Of a stretch of 64,000 nt of DNA, positions 25,366 through 37,092 are shown one piece after another. The stretch comes from Sclerotinia nivalis (Eukaryota; Ascomycota; Leotiomycetes; Helotiales; Sclerotiniaceae): the NCBI GenBank assembly GCA_029531795.1, contig JAPEIS010000018.1, forward strand, positions 372,001 through 436,000. The letters are read 5' to 3'. The notes below the pieces were generated by a model. That model was given only the letters and a program-made list of their open reading frames with translations. It had not been told where the DNA came from and did not search any database. The position numbers and the translations under genes are program-made. The first letter of the stretch is position 1; each line of letters starts with the position of its first letter.

Positions 25366-25542
25366 GGTGAATTTTTCCTTTTCAAAAGATGGGGTAATAT
25401 GGTGAATTTCTCGGGTCGTTTGATCAAGGGAATATTGTTCGACGACGTTGATGAATCTTTTCAAAGAATGTATCTCGATATTGAAGAAGATAGATGATTC
25501 AGAACGCGGTGTTGTCTGTCTGGTACTTGTGTCAGTAAACAA

Positions 25543-27350
25543 TTCAGATTATCCAAAGGTTGACTCACTCTTGCTACCTAGTTAAATAACGGCTCTGTGG
25601 AGACGGTACCCGTCGATACCCTCTTCCGTAACCCTATATATATATCTCGTGATTTCCGACTCTCGTGATTGCTGTGTCGTATCGTATCATATCATATCAT
25701 ATCAAACTCTAAGTCGAAATTATATCCTTCAAGCTGAAATGCCTCAGATACAATCGTTGTGTCGTCCAAATGTACAAATATAACCTTCTTTCGTACGTAC
25801 AGTCCAGTCAGTAGTCGACTCAAATCCCGCTTATCGTATAAACGCAACCGTGTATAAAATGATGTGTGTATAAGTAAAGTTATCGCAAAACCTCAAAACC
25901 AGACATCACTCACACCAATATATCCATCCATCCTTCTAAGCACTCTACCCATCCTTCTAAGCACTCTAAAATCTAATCATTTCCATACCCGCCATCCCCG
26001 GAGTTTCCCACACATCAAAACTAATCATGCTAGTCCGGAACACATCTCCCACTGCCACTGCCACCGCCAACCCCAAAATCTACCAGGAGCAACCAGGACC
26101 CAAAATCATATCAACCAACCAACCAACCGACCAACCGCCGATCATCCATATCCCTATCCATCCAGCGATGAAAAACCGGAGCTCCAAATCTATTCGCCTC
26201 TTCAAAGATTCCAACCTCTTTTCTTCACCCAACTCGCAAATCTGACCCACATGATCGGACCAAAAGCGGATTGAAAACCCTTGATAGCGTAATAAATCCG
26301 GTGCTCACTCTTCGTTTAGAAGGGGAATCGTGGGATTTGTTTCGTGAAGGACATGGGAACATGACTCGATGCTTAGGTAATCAATCCTTAGATAGATCAA
26401 TGCGATGATCGCATTGCGAATCAGACTCCGGTTGTGGGAATAGAATTTGTTTATACCGGATACTTGGATATACCAAAAAGATTTCCCGATTTCATTCGAT
26501 TTTTATATAGGAATAACTGGATATACTGAATGTCTCTATATACCGGATCTGATTGGTCGGGTTTTTTGTCCGGTATAAACAAGTACTCACCGACACTTAT
26601 CCGAGCTTCCTGACCATTTCCCTCCCATCACTTATTCCTCAGCATGGCTGCTCAGTGCTCACCAGTAGTACAGAGTATTATGCTATTTTGAATACGACAT
26701 ATTATGCCTTTTTAAACATCGTAAGTTTCCTTCCGAGTGCTATTCTTACTTCTTACATGTTATATCTATATCCATATTACATCAAGTGCCACCGCGAGTT
26801 ATATTCGGTATCAACTTAGTGATTCTTGTTGAGTGTCAAACCAAAATGACTTTCTATCTCTTGAATTATTATTCTACGCAAATCTTGCGAAATCAGCTCA
26901 TACATTCATTATGAGGAGTAAGAAGACGTTAAACGATAGCCACTCAATCGATTCACATTAAATGCTTAACTCCGTCGATAACTTAGCTCAACTCATGGCA
27001 TCAAATGAAACGGTAATAATGAAATGAATTGGATGGCATAAATGGTATAAATGCCCAAAAATCATCAAATATGTATCATTAAAACCCTTCTTCTGCCAGT
27101 ATTTTCTTCAACCGACAGTTGATCAGATCCCATCACGCGATTGCGATTGAAGCGCAAGCGTGAAGAGTGCGAATCATGTACCCCATACTGCAAGCTCTCA
27201 ATGCATTTCCATTCCTCCCCACACAAAATCTGTAATCATCCATCTATCGCCTGCTTCGATATATTGACCTTACCATTATATCCTCCCCTAGAATCGTCCC
27301 ACCATTCCACCTCTAATCCCCCAACCCATCACAATCACAAAACCCCAACT
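25543..27350. other. Intergenic, one unexplained open stretch
   Basis: No gene recognised with confidence. A start-less frame at about 26168-26406 (plus) has protein-like composition (TLDSVINPVLTLRLEGESW) and ends near a donor-like TTAGGTAATC. It could be an exon or relic. A pentamer run ATATC/ATCAT occurs at about 25680-25705, and CCAAC/ACCGA repeats at about 26108-26130. Confidence 0.4.
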
Positions 27351-28065
27351 CTACAACGAAATCCAAATAACACTAATAACCACATCCAAACCCTTCCCCT
27401 CACCTCCCTCATACTTAAAACTCCACATCCCATCCGTCTTCTCATTCCAATAAGCTCCCGTCGCACTATGCATTCCCCTCCTTCCAACATGGGGTTTACC
27501 ATCTGTGCCCTTCGCTTCTCCTTTCGTATCACTGGTTGTTATTTTCGCATCATCTGTTGTTTCTTCTGTGGTTGTTGGGGGCGAGGCTTTAGATTTGTTG
27601 AGTGAGGAGGTGGGAACTAGATGTTGGATGATGGTGCTGTTGACTGCGTATTTGAAAGAGGGGGAACCGCCAATTGAGGGGGTTGATTCAGAGATTAGGG
27701 ATTTGAGGATTGAGTTCTGGTGAGTGAGAAGTGGTTAATGGTTGTGTTTCTGCGGATTGGTTCTTTAGGAAGGGGAAGGTGGGAGAAATACAATGATTGT
27801 AGTATTCCAAGATTCCGTCTTGTTATGTTCGTAGAACTCTGCACTTCCAAGTGCATTCTGACACGCCTATTATTTGATTCTTAGTACTCCGTCCATCTAT
27901 CTAAAAAACATCACCAACAAAATCTATGTTGGTAGTTATCTAACAAACTCACATCATTTGCGATTTGTCTCAATCTTGTGTATGAAATGGGCTAATTGGC
28001 ATAGTTAGCTAAATCCTCTAAATCCTCTCCTTACAATCGCGACTAAAACTTACAGGACTGGCCAT
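27351..28065 (-). CDS. Tctex-1 family dynein light chain-like protein, 163 aa
   Basis: Four exons, 28065..28054, 27991..27953, 27866..27792 and 27716..27351; all introns GT-AG, total 492 nt. Splicing gives MASP, then PISYTRLRQIAND, then ACQNALGSAEFYEHNKTESW, then NSILKSLISESTP and onward. The C-terminal part (GMHSATGAYWNEKTDGMWSF followed by the hydrophobic VVISVIWISL) matches the Tctex-1 fold's final strands. A variable Ser/Thr-rich insert lies at about residues 85-120, as is common in filamentous fungi. Tctex-1 proteins bind dynein intermediate chains and cargo; yeast Tda2, a relative, works at endocytic actin patches. No single frame shows the gene and its first two exons are only 12 and 39 nt. 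It shares a 583-bp divergent promoter with VTC1. Confidence 0.88.
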
Positions 28066-28251
28066 ATTTGCTTTCTCTTTTGTATATGATGTAATAGTAT
28101 GATGATCAAATAATTTGCGAATGCAGTCAGTCTCAATGCAGGTAGTTGAATCTTTCCGTTTATTATGAACGAGGCTTAATTCACTCGATTCACGGTAGTT
28201 ACCATCCAGAGTACCACAATTAGGGAGCAGCTAGCTATCCGTTTTACAATT

Positions 28252-28257
28252 CACGTG
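28252..28257. promoter_or_regulatory. CACGTG E-box, candidate phosphate-regulator (Pho4-type) site
   Basis: Palindromic CACGTG, 392 bp upstream of the VTC1 start. In yeast VTC1 belongs to the phosphate regulon controlled by the bHLH factor Pho4, which binds this core. Whether it serves VTC1 here is inferred. CCAAT-type elements lie nearby (ATTGG at 28272-28276 and CCAAT at 28313-28317). Confidence 0.4.
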
Positions 28258-28648
28258 TTGTAACATCGTTGATTGGTTAACCATGGCTGCGCTACATAGC
28301 TGCAAGCATTGGCCAATAAAATTACATCGGTATAAACGTGGTAGAGAGTGGAGCGCAATTTATTCCATCTTACAAGGTCGGTGAAAGTTATACGGAGTAC
28401 CTAGGGTTTCTGAAATCCAAGTTTCTTCATAAAATCACCACTTTGGAAATCAATTGAATTTTTTTCAATCACAAAGTTTCCTGCGAATCGAATAGGTGGG
28501 TGGTACGAAGAGCTAAAGAGTCCGAGGGAATCAACTTACCTACTTGTACGATCTTGTACGATACTATTAGATCGGCTGTCCAAGACATTTGATCCTTATC
28601 GTCATACCTCACACACACACATTCATTCACAAACACATCTCATTCAAG

Positions 28649-29192
28649 ATGTCTAGCCAACCCCTTCTCCAAACTGCGCCTGGTTAGTTCCTCATCTCCT
28701 CATAACCGTCTCGCAAAATAGCATAATCTTCATACTCATCCCCCCTACACCTTTGATTCTCCATCCCCAACATCCCACCCAACATCCCACCCAACCCCCA
28801 TCTCCATCCATCACCCCTAGCTAACCTCCCTCTCTTCACCAGGAAAACGCATCGCGCTCCCCACCCGCGTAGAACCCAAAGTATTCTTCGCCAACGAACG
28901 CACCTTTCTCTCTTGGCTAAACTTCACCGTGATCCTTGGCGCTCTCGCCATCGGCATGCTCAATTTTGGCGATCGGCCCGCCTTCATCTCCGCATCGATT
29001 TTCACAGTCATCTCTATGTTGACCATGGCATACGCATTATATACGTATCATTGGCGCGCGAAGAGTATTAGGTTGAGGGGACAAGGAGGATTTGATGATC
29101 GGGTTGGTCCGACGGTGTTGGCGTTGGTTTTGTTGGTGGCGGTTGTGGTGAATTTTATTTTGAGGATTGTTTATGGGAAGGATAGGGAGTAG
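28649..29192 (+). CDS. VTC1: Vacuolar transporter chaperone subunit 1 (VTC1), 127 aa
   Basis: Two exons, 28649..28682 and 28843..29192 (384 nt). The intron has donor GTTAGT and acceptor CAG, and splicing joins [12 protein letters not shown] to [12 protein letters not shown] in frame. VTC1 is a small membrane subunit of the polyphosphate polymerase complex, which makes polyphosphate from ATP and moves it into the vacuole. Family hallmarks are [19 protein letters not shown] just before the first membrane helix, then three helices (about residues 33-50, 60-80 and 98-120). The loop basic residues ([11 protein letters not shown]) correspond to those implicated in polyphosphate passage. Length matches fungal VTC1. 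Starting at the internal Met at 28929 would lose the conserved N-terminal motif. Confidence 0.95.
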
Positions 29193-29824
29193 GGAAGATG
29201 TTATGGGGTTGGAACAACAGGGGGATGATGGAGGGAGGTGATGGAGGAAGGGGTGGGTGGAAGGGAAAGGGATGGGATGAAATAGAGGGCGGAGAATCGG
29301 GAATATTGAAAGGTGATAATGGGATGAGAGTGGAGGACGTTTCTGCAGGAGGAAGAGGAAAGAATGTCGTAATTGGGAAAAGAAGCATATTCATAGCGTT
29401 ACGAAGTCAGCGCTATATCAAAGCATGTATAATGGGCTCTTGGAGGGAAAATGTGGTTAGTCATTGAGCTGAGGGCGAGCTTATTTAGATTGGGAAATTC
29501 AGGCGTAATACATCACTAAATAGTGATAGCTAGCTTAGCCAGCACAGCACAGCATATATATGTATGTATATTTGAGTTTGAAATTAGGAAGCTGAGCTAA
29601 AGCTACTATTTCATGTATTGGTACATCGCTGATTGTATGAATCCCCGCTGAAATCGCTACCATCTTGCTACCCTTGAAAGCAAGTATTGGGTATTTCCAT
29701 CCATGAATATTTCTCCTTCAACCCGAAAACGCCATGTTCCGTTGTAATTCCGTTCCATCCATTCCAAGAATCCATTTTCATAGCATAATACATCCATCCT
29801 TCCTTGACCATGCACTGAACTTGA
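29193..29824. other. Convergent intergenic region
   Basis: 3' flanks of VTC1 and the Alba-domain gene. G/A-rich at 29200-29390. No coding sequence supported. Confidence 0.5.
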
Positions 29825-30669
29825 TCAGGTCAAAGCATTAGTTTGCTCTCTGTATATCCTCAATTAGTAACTATACCACGCCAAAAGATGTACAGATGAT
29901 GTAATTATACATACCCATAAATCTTTTTCAAACTCTCGATCCTAACTCGAGACAGATAGAGACTTAGCGTAGCTAAACCTCGAATCTTAGGTCTTTCTTC
30001 AGCTTCAAGTGCTCGTTCAAAAGGTGTTTTCATAACTTCAAATGCTTCTTCCTCGCCTTCGTCCTTCATCTCTACATCTCCTTCCTCCTCTGCTTCTTTC
30101 TCGTTCTCGTCCTTCCCGATTTCTGTATAGTTCCTCGGAATAGTAGTACTTAACTCTCCAACAACGTTATATTGAAACCATTTTGCGCCACTCTTTGCCA
30201 ATTCCCGCTTCACTATCTCTGCAATCGAAATGAGTTTGCATGCAACAGGTGCTTTGGCAGATAAAAGCACAACGTGGGGTGTTGGATCAGAAAAGGAGAA
30301 GGTACTGAGAATGGAGAGAATGCGAGAGGCTTTCTTTTGGATCTGCGAGGAGGAGAGAATGGACATCTCAGTTGTTTGATGGGTGCGAGTTAGATCGTGA
30401 GGAGCAGGGATTTGACGCTGCGCTTGAAGATTGACGGGAGCTGTGGTGACAGGGACGGAGGTCGTAGAGGGAGCTTGTTGACAGGTTGTTTGGAGAGTGG
30501 TGGTGGTAGGTTTTGGTTTTTTGGAGGGGCGATCTTGGTCTTGGAAGGTGGAGGGGAAATTTCCTTTGTCTTTGCAGGCGCTCTCTGCTTCTTCGCGTTT
30601 GCGCTTTTGATTATCTCTGTATTCTTTTCCGACGGGCCCTTTGCGGCCTGCCATCTTGGTTCGTGCCAT
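29825..30669 (-). CDS. Alba-domain nucleic-acid-binding protein, about 262 aa
   Basis: Main exon 30669..29915; a probable second exon 29858..29825 adds IYREQTNALT (intron with donor GTATGT and TTACTAAT before the acceptor). Without that intron the frame ends three residues after the donor, with little change. The N-terminus is basic (MARTKMAGRKGPVGKEYRDN), followed by a Thr/Pro-rich linker. An Alba-like domain (about residues 105-185) contains KKASRILSIL, PHVVLLSAKAPVACKLISIA and KWFQYNVVGEL. An acidic insert (about 188-215) and a closing segment RIRGL-like (KIRGLATLSLYL) complete the fold. Alba-like proteins bind RNA or DNA; relatives in eukaryotes include RNase P/MRP subunits of the Rpp25/Pop6 group. 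The exact role here is not assigned. Confidence 0.78.
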
Positions 30670-33600
30670 TGGTTTTGCCGTCGGTGTTGAGATTTTGGGG
30701 TTTTGTGTTGTGCGGTCCTACTGAAGCGAAGATAAAGGTGAAAGCTTCCAAGGTTGTTGCAAGAGGGGACAAAGTGTGGTAGATTGAGGATAAAGCAAAA
30801 GGGGTGAATAGAAGAGATGTCGCTAATGGGATAGAAGTAAACAACAAAGAGTGTAAAGTAGATATTTGTTACCTTTCGAGGGGAAGATCTGGAAATATCA
30901 TTTCAATATCTTTGGAGAAGTTAGGGTGAAGCATCAACCAGCCTCAGATAACTTTTGGGCAGCTTTGGAGAGCATCGGAGGTCGGAGATTGCTAACAAAC
31001 CAATCAAAAGCCTAGATTTGAAGTGTGAAGCGGTCACATCGGCCGTGTCCCTCAAAGTTTCTAGACCCTAGAGAGACTTCTCAATAATAAATATTTCCAT
31101 CATTTCATACCATTTCATACCATTTCAATTTCATCAATTGTCGCATCCTGTTGTGTCCCTTGTCCCTTCGTCTCTTCATCCCTTCATCCCTTCATCTTCA
31201 TAGATATATAAAGTGCTGACAAGCATCTTTATACAGAAACCCGAAATATATCGGGTATTCCACAATGTTTGTCCTGCAGATGTTGTAGAATTGTCCTGCA
31301 AGGCTGGTCAAAATATCCCGATTCGTCGGAATCGCAGTGACATTGTCCTGTCATGAAAAGGCGCATCATTTCTTCACACCGAGTACTACATGGATAAAGC
31401 TATCGATTAGGTTGATTCTTTATATACACTGGGCGTTTTGCCAATATTAATAAATAGATAAGCACTTAACCTTCCCCTCATTGTCATATGAGTGGGGGTT
31501 TTATCGCGGCACTGTCTCATCAATTAATTACTTTCGTTTCATATCCAGTCGCGAAAACCGTTTGCGTCTGTATCATGAGTTTAAGAAAAACTTAAATCGT
31601 CTTTGATTTCCTCTCATTTCGCTTTTTGTTTAAGGCTACGCAGATGTCACTGTCACAAGCCTTGTGCATATCTGCCGGTAAATGGTGTACAGTATCAAAG
31701 CACGACGCAAGATGGCATTACGAAAGATTCCCCATGGGACCGAAAATGCGCAGCCTCCCGAGGAGGTTGATGTTCGATACACACCTAGTAATATCAAACA
31801 AGGGTAGTTGCCCAAGTTAGTCTCAGATTGCAGCCGTTTGACTGGACTTCGGGAGTCTCCACGCCTCTCTGCCCTGGTCCCAATTAAACCGTCAAGCCTA
31901 GGCCAGCCAATATCAAGGAAAATGGGGATACGAAGTTGCGGAAAAGTGTGTGATCGTATCGTATGTCGATTTGAGAAGTTTCTACGATATGGCCGCTGTG
32001 TAGGTTTATCCACGCGGCCTTCTTGTTGTCTATTCGGGACTGATGGGATCGTCAAAGTACATCCGTAGACTTACGCACGGTTGTTAATAAAATGATGCTA
32101 AATTGAGATAATTTCTGGGGCAGCCTTCTGAAAAGCAACAATATCCTTGGCTTACACTTTTAGCAAATGGTCGAGAACATTATGAGTCAGTTTTAGAATA
32201 GTGGAAAGTAACCTCAAGGCTCAAAGGAATCTAGGTTCAAGTACGTATGAAGTGTATACGCATCACGAACATGCCGAGTAAGTGAATAATATGTATCTAT
32301 ATAGAAGAGTGGGAATCACGTTAACACCGCAACATACATCGCAAACACATCATCCTACAGTGGATTCTATCCTTCATTTATATAGATTCCACATGTGCTT
32401 CACCTCTACTTTCTCTCCCCTTTTTCCCATGTTTGATCTAGTTTTGGAATCATGCGATAACATGGATAAAATAGCACATTTCACTTCTTACCCATATATC
32501 TTCGTGGGTCTAACATCTTAAAATGGGTCATCCATAGAATAAAAGAAGGGATAGAGAGAATAGAAGATTATCCAATTATCCTTGAAGGGATTAGTCTTAA
32601 AATGGGGGGGAACAGGGTTATTTATCTTATCATCCAATTATATTTCATTATTTCTTTCATTCCAAGATATTCCAAGCAAATAATAAAGAACTCACGTTAA
32701 TTAATGTAAGCACATATCTAACCCCAGTCATTTTAACCTTGCCACTTGCATTCATTTCGCATAAAAATAGGATGCTTAATTTAAATTATTCACGGGCATT
32801 ACGGGTGGTAGTGAGCATTACTTTTTACGGGTCGGCCAACTGAAGTGAAGTTGGACAGTGGATCGAAGTGATGAGTTTTAGTCAACTGAACTGATGAATG
32901 AATGAATGAATGATGATCCAAAAGAGAAAAAGAGGGTCTTTTTGGAGCTCTTCAACTGCCACACTCTTCCAACTTCACAGGGAAGTCCTATAGGCTTTTC
33001 CTGATTCCTTAATTTCTAAAGAATCACTAATTTTCTTGACTTTTCTAGTCTAAGCCACTACCATTTACATCATTTCACGCTATAACCTCCTTACGAATCT
33101 CCTTACAGCCAGCCATCATCAATCAACTCCTTCAACTCTGTATCTCTTTTTATTTAACAAATTACAAATTACAAATTAACAAATCTACAACTTTACAACT
33201 TTACAACCTTACAACCTATAACCAAAACAGCAACTACAAAACTGTACACTACCACTACTATTAGATATTTACTCAACTTAACTCTGGATTTCCAACAATA
33301 CACACCCTACCTAACTCAACGAAACGTATTGAAAACAACCTCTTTTTTTTCATCATTCAAAATACACACGACTTTTTTACGAAATACTTTTAATAATTCA
33401 CTCTTTCTTTCCCACCTTTTTTTTCTGTTACTTTACTCAAGTACTTCAACCTTACTTATCATCAATTCATTTGTAATAACAGAACCAAAAAAACATTCGA
33501 CTTTTCGCCGCTTTGTTGATTTCTTTTACCGCCTCTATTCTTCTTCACTCATAACACCTTAACACCTTCACATCACTCTTACTTCATTCAGAGAGCGGAG

Positions 33601-34408
33601 CGCAAGAGCCACCCACTAGTGAAAGGGTGTACACAACTACACAAACCCACGTACCAACGAAACGAACAAGAAAGGCTTCATTTCAACTAGCCAACGAACC
33701 AAAGAGCGATCGACCAAATTTCCCACCCACCTGATTTAATTCGCCTTCTTCATTTTCTTGCCTTGCCGTACCGTACATCGAATCACATCAATCAAAAATC
33801 AATACGTCAACTCCTCCTTTCTGGTTATTCCTAACCACTCATTATTCACCATTCACCATTGCCATTCCCATTCCCATTCCCATTCCAAAATATCCCGCTC
33901 ACCACACACCCCCATTCATACATACCTTCTCCGTACACCTACCTACCCGGTCGCAACATTTCAATCAAGGACAATCAATCAAGTCATACCCAACAACCAA
34001 AAAATACCTTCAATCAAAACAACCATTTTTCTTTCTCATAAAACAAATCACGACCAAAAGCCAAATTCATACGGCATAATTTCAATTCTTACGCAATCCT
34101 TTCTACAATTTATTTTACACAATAAACTTTTGTAATTGATTTTAATTCGACTGTACAAAATCCTCGGCACGCTTTTTTATTTAGACTTTCGTTCCGTCAC
34201 TTTTAAGGAGGTCCTTATCACAAACATCGACGTCAGATCGCAAACTTAACTTACGGCAGCTCCCAAGTGAATTTTGAGTTTTCCTTCGACCACTTTATCA
34301 AAGCGCAATAATAAGTCGGAAACTACAGGCGCATTATTTCCTGGTTCAATAATAATAGTGCCTGGTCGCACATTCACTCAAATCACATATTCTACCCTTC
34401 TTATTTAT
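30670..34408. other. Long gene-poor region; the end is a probable long leader
   Basis: 3.7 kb without a recognisable gene. Paired antiparallel frames at 31626-32068 have no motifs. From about 33050 the sequence becomes C/T- and A-rich with many short direct repeats (for example ACAAATTACAAATT and TTTACAACTTTACAAC at 33160-33215, and four CATTCC units near 33863-33886). This looks like the 5' untranslated leader and promoter of the downstream Ahc1-like gene. Confidence 0.45.
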
Positions 34409-36418
34409 ATGCGAATGTTTCGTCTGCCGTGTTGGATCTCGGAATCCAGGGGTTGCGATCAAGTATTAGATGGAGAAGGAAAACATATCATGGCAAACGC
34501 CGGTCTCTACGAATGCCCAAGTCCTACGAAACGAAAGAGAAGTAGTAGTCCGAATGTTCCGATGCCGCTCTTGAACACTTCAACAATTCAAGAAGTTAAA
34601 CGAAGGAAGCGCGAAATGTCTGAGGAAGGTTGTCACTCACCTAAGACGAAGGGAGATGTCGAAATGACGGATAGGAAAGAACAGATCGTTAATCTCGCTT
34701 TAGTCCGAGAAACAATCGACTCTGAACTCAGCCTCGAGATACTCATGAAGCACAACGAATTGCGCCTAATCGAAACCGAGTTGGCCAAATGTCAGGTCTC
34801 TCTCGAACAGTTACGTCGCGTTCACTTGATACCATTTCCGGGTGTTCAAAGTACTGGAACTCAAGTTTCGCCCGACTCGATGGTCAATGTTAGTGCTGGT
34901 ACTGGTCCAGCAGTCCGGAGTGGCGACAAAGTTCCGAAATGGGCTCCACCATATGGAATTACGGAGGGGCCGTACACGAGACATTGGGCAAAATGGTTAA
35001 TTCCCGACCCGGCTTTTGATGGTATAGATGTTATTGATTCACGTGCAGGTCCGGGAAGGCCACGCGCTGGCAAGATGGTACCGGAAGGAAGAGCTACTAG
35101 AAATAGTATAGCTGATGGAGGTAATTTTTCAACTAAATCAAGATCACATCGTGGATCTGGCCAAAGTTTACAATCTCTTCCCAGCGGTCACACGCAACAA
35201 AAGAAAGCTGGACCATCCATTCTCAAGCGTAGTGATGGTAAAACTGTTAAGCTTGTTTGCTTGGATTGTAATCGCGAAGATTTCTCCAGTACTCAGGGTT
35301 TCATCAATCATTGTCGCATTGCTCATCATCGTGAGTTTAAGAGTCATGAAGAGGCTGCTCAGACTAGTGGACAGATTATCGAAGTCGATGAGGTTGGCGC
35401 AACTCCTGTCTTGGAGAAGAGCCCAAGTGTAGCAACTGGTGATCTCGTTCATCCTCTTATCAAAAGTGCGCCAGTCGATCAAGAAGCTTATACTGCTCTT
35501 CTTTCTCGTATCGACGATTCTATGAATCTATATCTACAAGGCAGGCTTCCTGGTGTGACTTCGATTCCTGGAAGTGCAAACTCGTCACCACAAAAGCAAC
35601 TCGATGTGAAGCCCAAAGTGCAACCTTCAAATCAAAAATTCGTACCATCAACCGCTACACCTCATCTTTCCGAATTATTGAAAAGTCGAGGTTTTGGTGG
35701 TGATCTTGATGAAATAGTTGGTGATGCGATAACACGTGTTGCCATGGATGAACCTTCATCATCTGAAGAGGAATCTTCTGATGACGAAGTAATTGAAACA
35801 CCCACTACTGCTATCCCTTCACGCCGTCCCGGTGGTTTTGATGGTTCAGTAGATACACCGATGACTGGTATGCGTTTGCCAGCACGGGCTACAATGTCAC
35901 CAGCAAACTTTGGTAGACCTACAAGCAGCAAAGGTATTGATGCTTCGGCGAGATCTGGTCTTGCCCACATCTCACCTCATCCATCTTATGCTACCCTCAA
36001 TACGTCTATGGCTGCACCGGAAATCAGACATAATCGTCCACAACCTATCAATACCCGAGATCACGATCATGATGGAGATATTGATATGCGTATGGTTATT
36101 CCAGATGCATCCTCCATTATTGACCTCAGTCCCAATACTGTTGTTAGTAACAACGCTCCAAGTCTTGTTAGTGATGATGGAGAATATGATGAGGGTGATG
36201 ATGATGCAGAGAGTGTATCATCCGAGGATGCTGACGAGGGTAGTGATGTAGCTGAAATCGATATCGAGGATGGTGATGGGGAGAAGGTTGTTGGAAGGAC
36301 GGTTTTAGAGAGAAGTCAGGATCGTACAAAGAAAGATGATAAACATGTTACATTTGTACGGGAGGTACCCGATACAAATGCCAATGGAGCAAATAAGAAA
36401 GCAAGGCCAAGGCAATAG
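34409..36418 (+). CDS. Ahc1-like chromatin protein (putative ADA acetyltransferase complex component), about 669 aa
   Basis: Single exon. The frame is open from a Met at 34274, but I chose MRMFRLPCW at 34409 because the sequence upstream is leader-like; a Met in good context at 34490 (MANAGLYECPSPTKRKRSSS) is another option. Features: an N-terminal basic Ser-rich segment with a nuclear-localisation-like KRKRSS; a helical region (VRETIDSELSLEILMKHNEL); the conserved block GITEGPYTRHWAKWLIPDPAF; and a C2H2-like finger around residue 284 (VCLDCNREDFSSTQGFINHC followed by RIAHH). After this come long disordered, Ser-rich and very acidic stretches (for example DDEVIE and EYDEGDDDAESVSSEDADEG). This arrangement resembles fungal Ahc1-type or YEATS-associated proteins linked to histone acetyltransferase complexes. 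The assignment is by resemblance and moderate. Confidence 0.7.
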   Translation: MRMFRLPCWISESRGCDQVLDGEGKHIMANAGLYECPSPTKRKRSSSPNVPMPLLNTSTIQEVKRRKREMSEEGCHSPKTKGDVEMTDRKEQIVNLALVRETIDSELSLEILMKHNELRLIETELAKCQVSLEQLRRVHLIPFPGVQSTGTQVSPDSMVNVSAGTGPAVRSGDKVPKWAPPYGITEGPYTRHWAKWLIPDPAFDGIDVIDSRAGPGRPRAGKMVPEGRATRNSIADGGNFSTKSRSHRGSGQSLQSLPSGHTQQKKAGPSILKRSDGKTVKLVCLDCNREDFSSTQGFINHCRIAHHREFKSHEEAAQTSGQIIEVDEVGATPVLEKSPSVATGDLVHPLIKSAPVDQEAYTALLSRIDDSMNLYLQGRLPGVTSIPGSANSSPQKQLDVKPKVQPSNQKFVPSTATPHLSELLKSRGFGGDLDEIVGDAITRVAMDEPSSSEEESSDDEVIETPTTAIPSRRPGGFDGSVDTPMTGMRLPARATMSPANFGRPTSSKGIDASARSGLAHISPHPSYATLNTSMAAPEIRHNRPQPINTRDHDHDGDIDMRMVIPDASSIIDLSPNTVVSNNAPSLVSDDGEYDEGDDDAESVSSEDADEGSDVAEIDIEDGDGEKVVGRTVLERSQDRTKKDDKHVTFVREVPDTNANGANKKARPRQ

Positions 36419-36954
36419 AATAGGGATATATTAGGATGAGACTGGAATGAATATGTGAGCGTTGCATTTTTAGTCAAAGCTAGCCGACACATTATTTCCA
36501 GATGAAGATTGGCGGACTTGATGTTTTGACTTTTGTTTTTTTTTATTTATTTTTTTTATAGTTTTTGACTTTTTGCTTATTTTCTTTGCAAGCGATTCTT
36601 CTTCTCTACTCTTTATTGATGATGTTATCTTACCTACTACAAATTCTTCTACAAATGGAGAATGGAGAAGTGGGGAGTAGAGGGTGGTATTATGATAGGA
36701 TGGATGGGTGGATGCATGGATGGAATTGAATGGAATGAATTGAATTGAATTGGGATGGCTTGATATGGCATGGCATGGCATGGAATTTTGATGAAATGAA
36801 AACATGAAAATATGGAAACATGAAGATTCCTTTCTTGTCATTATGTATTGCATGCATATCAGAATTAAAGAAATATATTATTACTATTACAATTATAATT
36901 ATAGTGGCAATTAGAATTACAGTGGCAATTGTAGTGGCAATGACAATGATAATG
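36419..36954. other. 3' flank of the Ahc1-like gene, low complexity
   Basis: T-rich tract at 36530-36600, then imperfect GGATGGAT/GAATTGAAT/GGCATGGCAT repeats at 36690-36790. No gene supported. Confidence 0.5.
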
Positions 36955-37092
36955 ACAATGACAATGACAATGACAATGACAATGACAATGACAATGACAA
37001 TGACAATGACAATGACAATGACAATGACAATGACAATGACAATGACAATGACAATGACAATGACAATGACAATGACAATGACAATGACAATG
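36955..37092. repeat. (ACAATG)23 hexamer microsatellite
   Basis: Twenty-three perfect consecutive ACAATG units, with three further interrupted units just upstream (36937-36954). It produces spurious open frames on both strands (Met-Thr and Ser-Leu alternations). Confidence 0.97.

Noticed and set aside
31626..32068. Paired antiparallel ORFs (up to 139 codons)
   Set aside because: No motif on either strand; consistent with chance open frames in a locally GC-richer patch.
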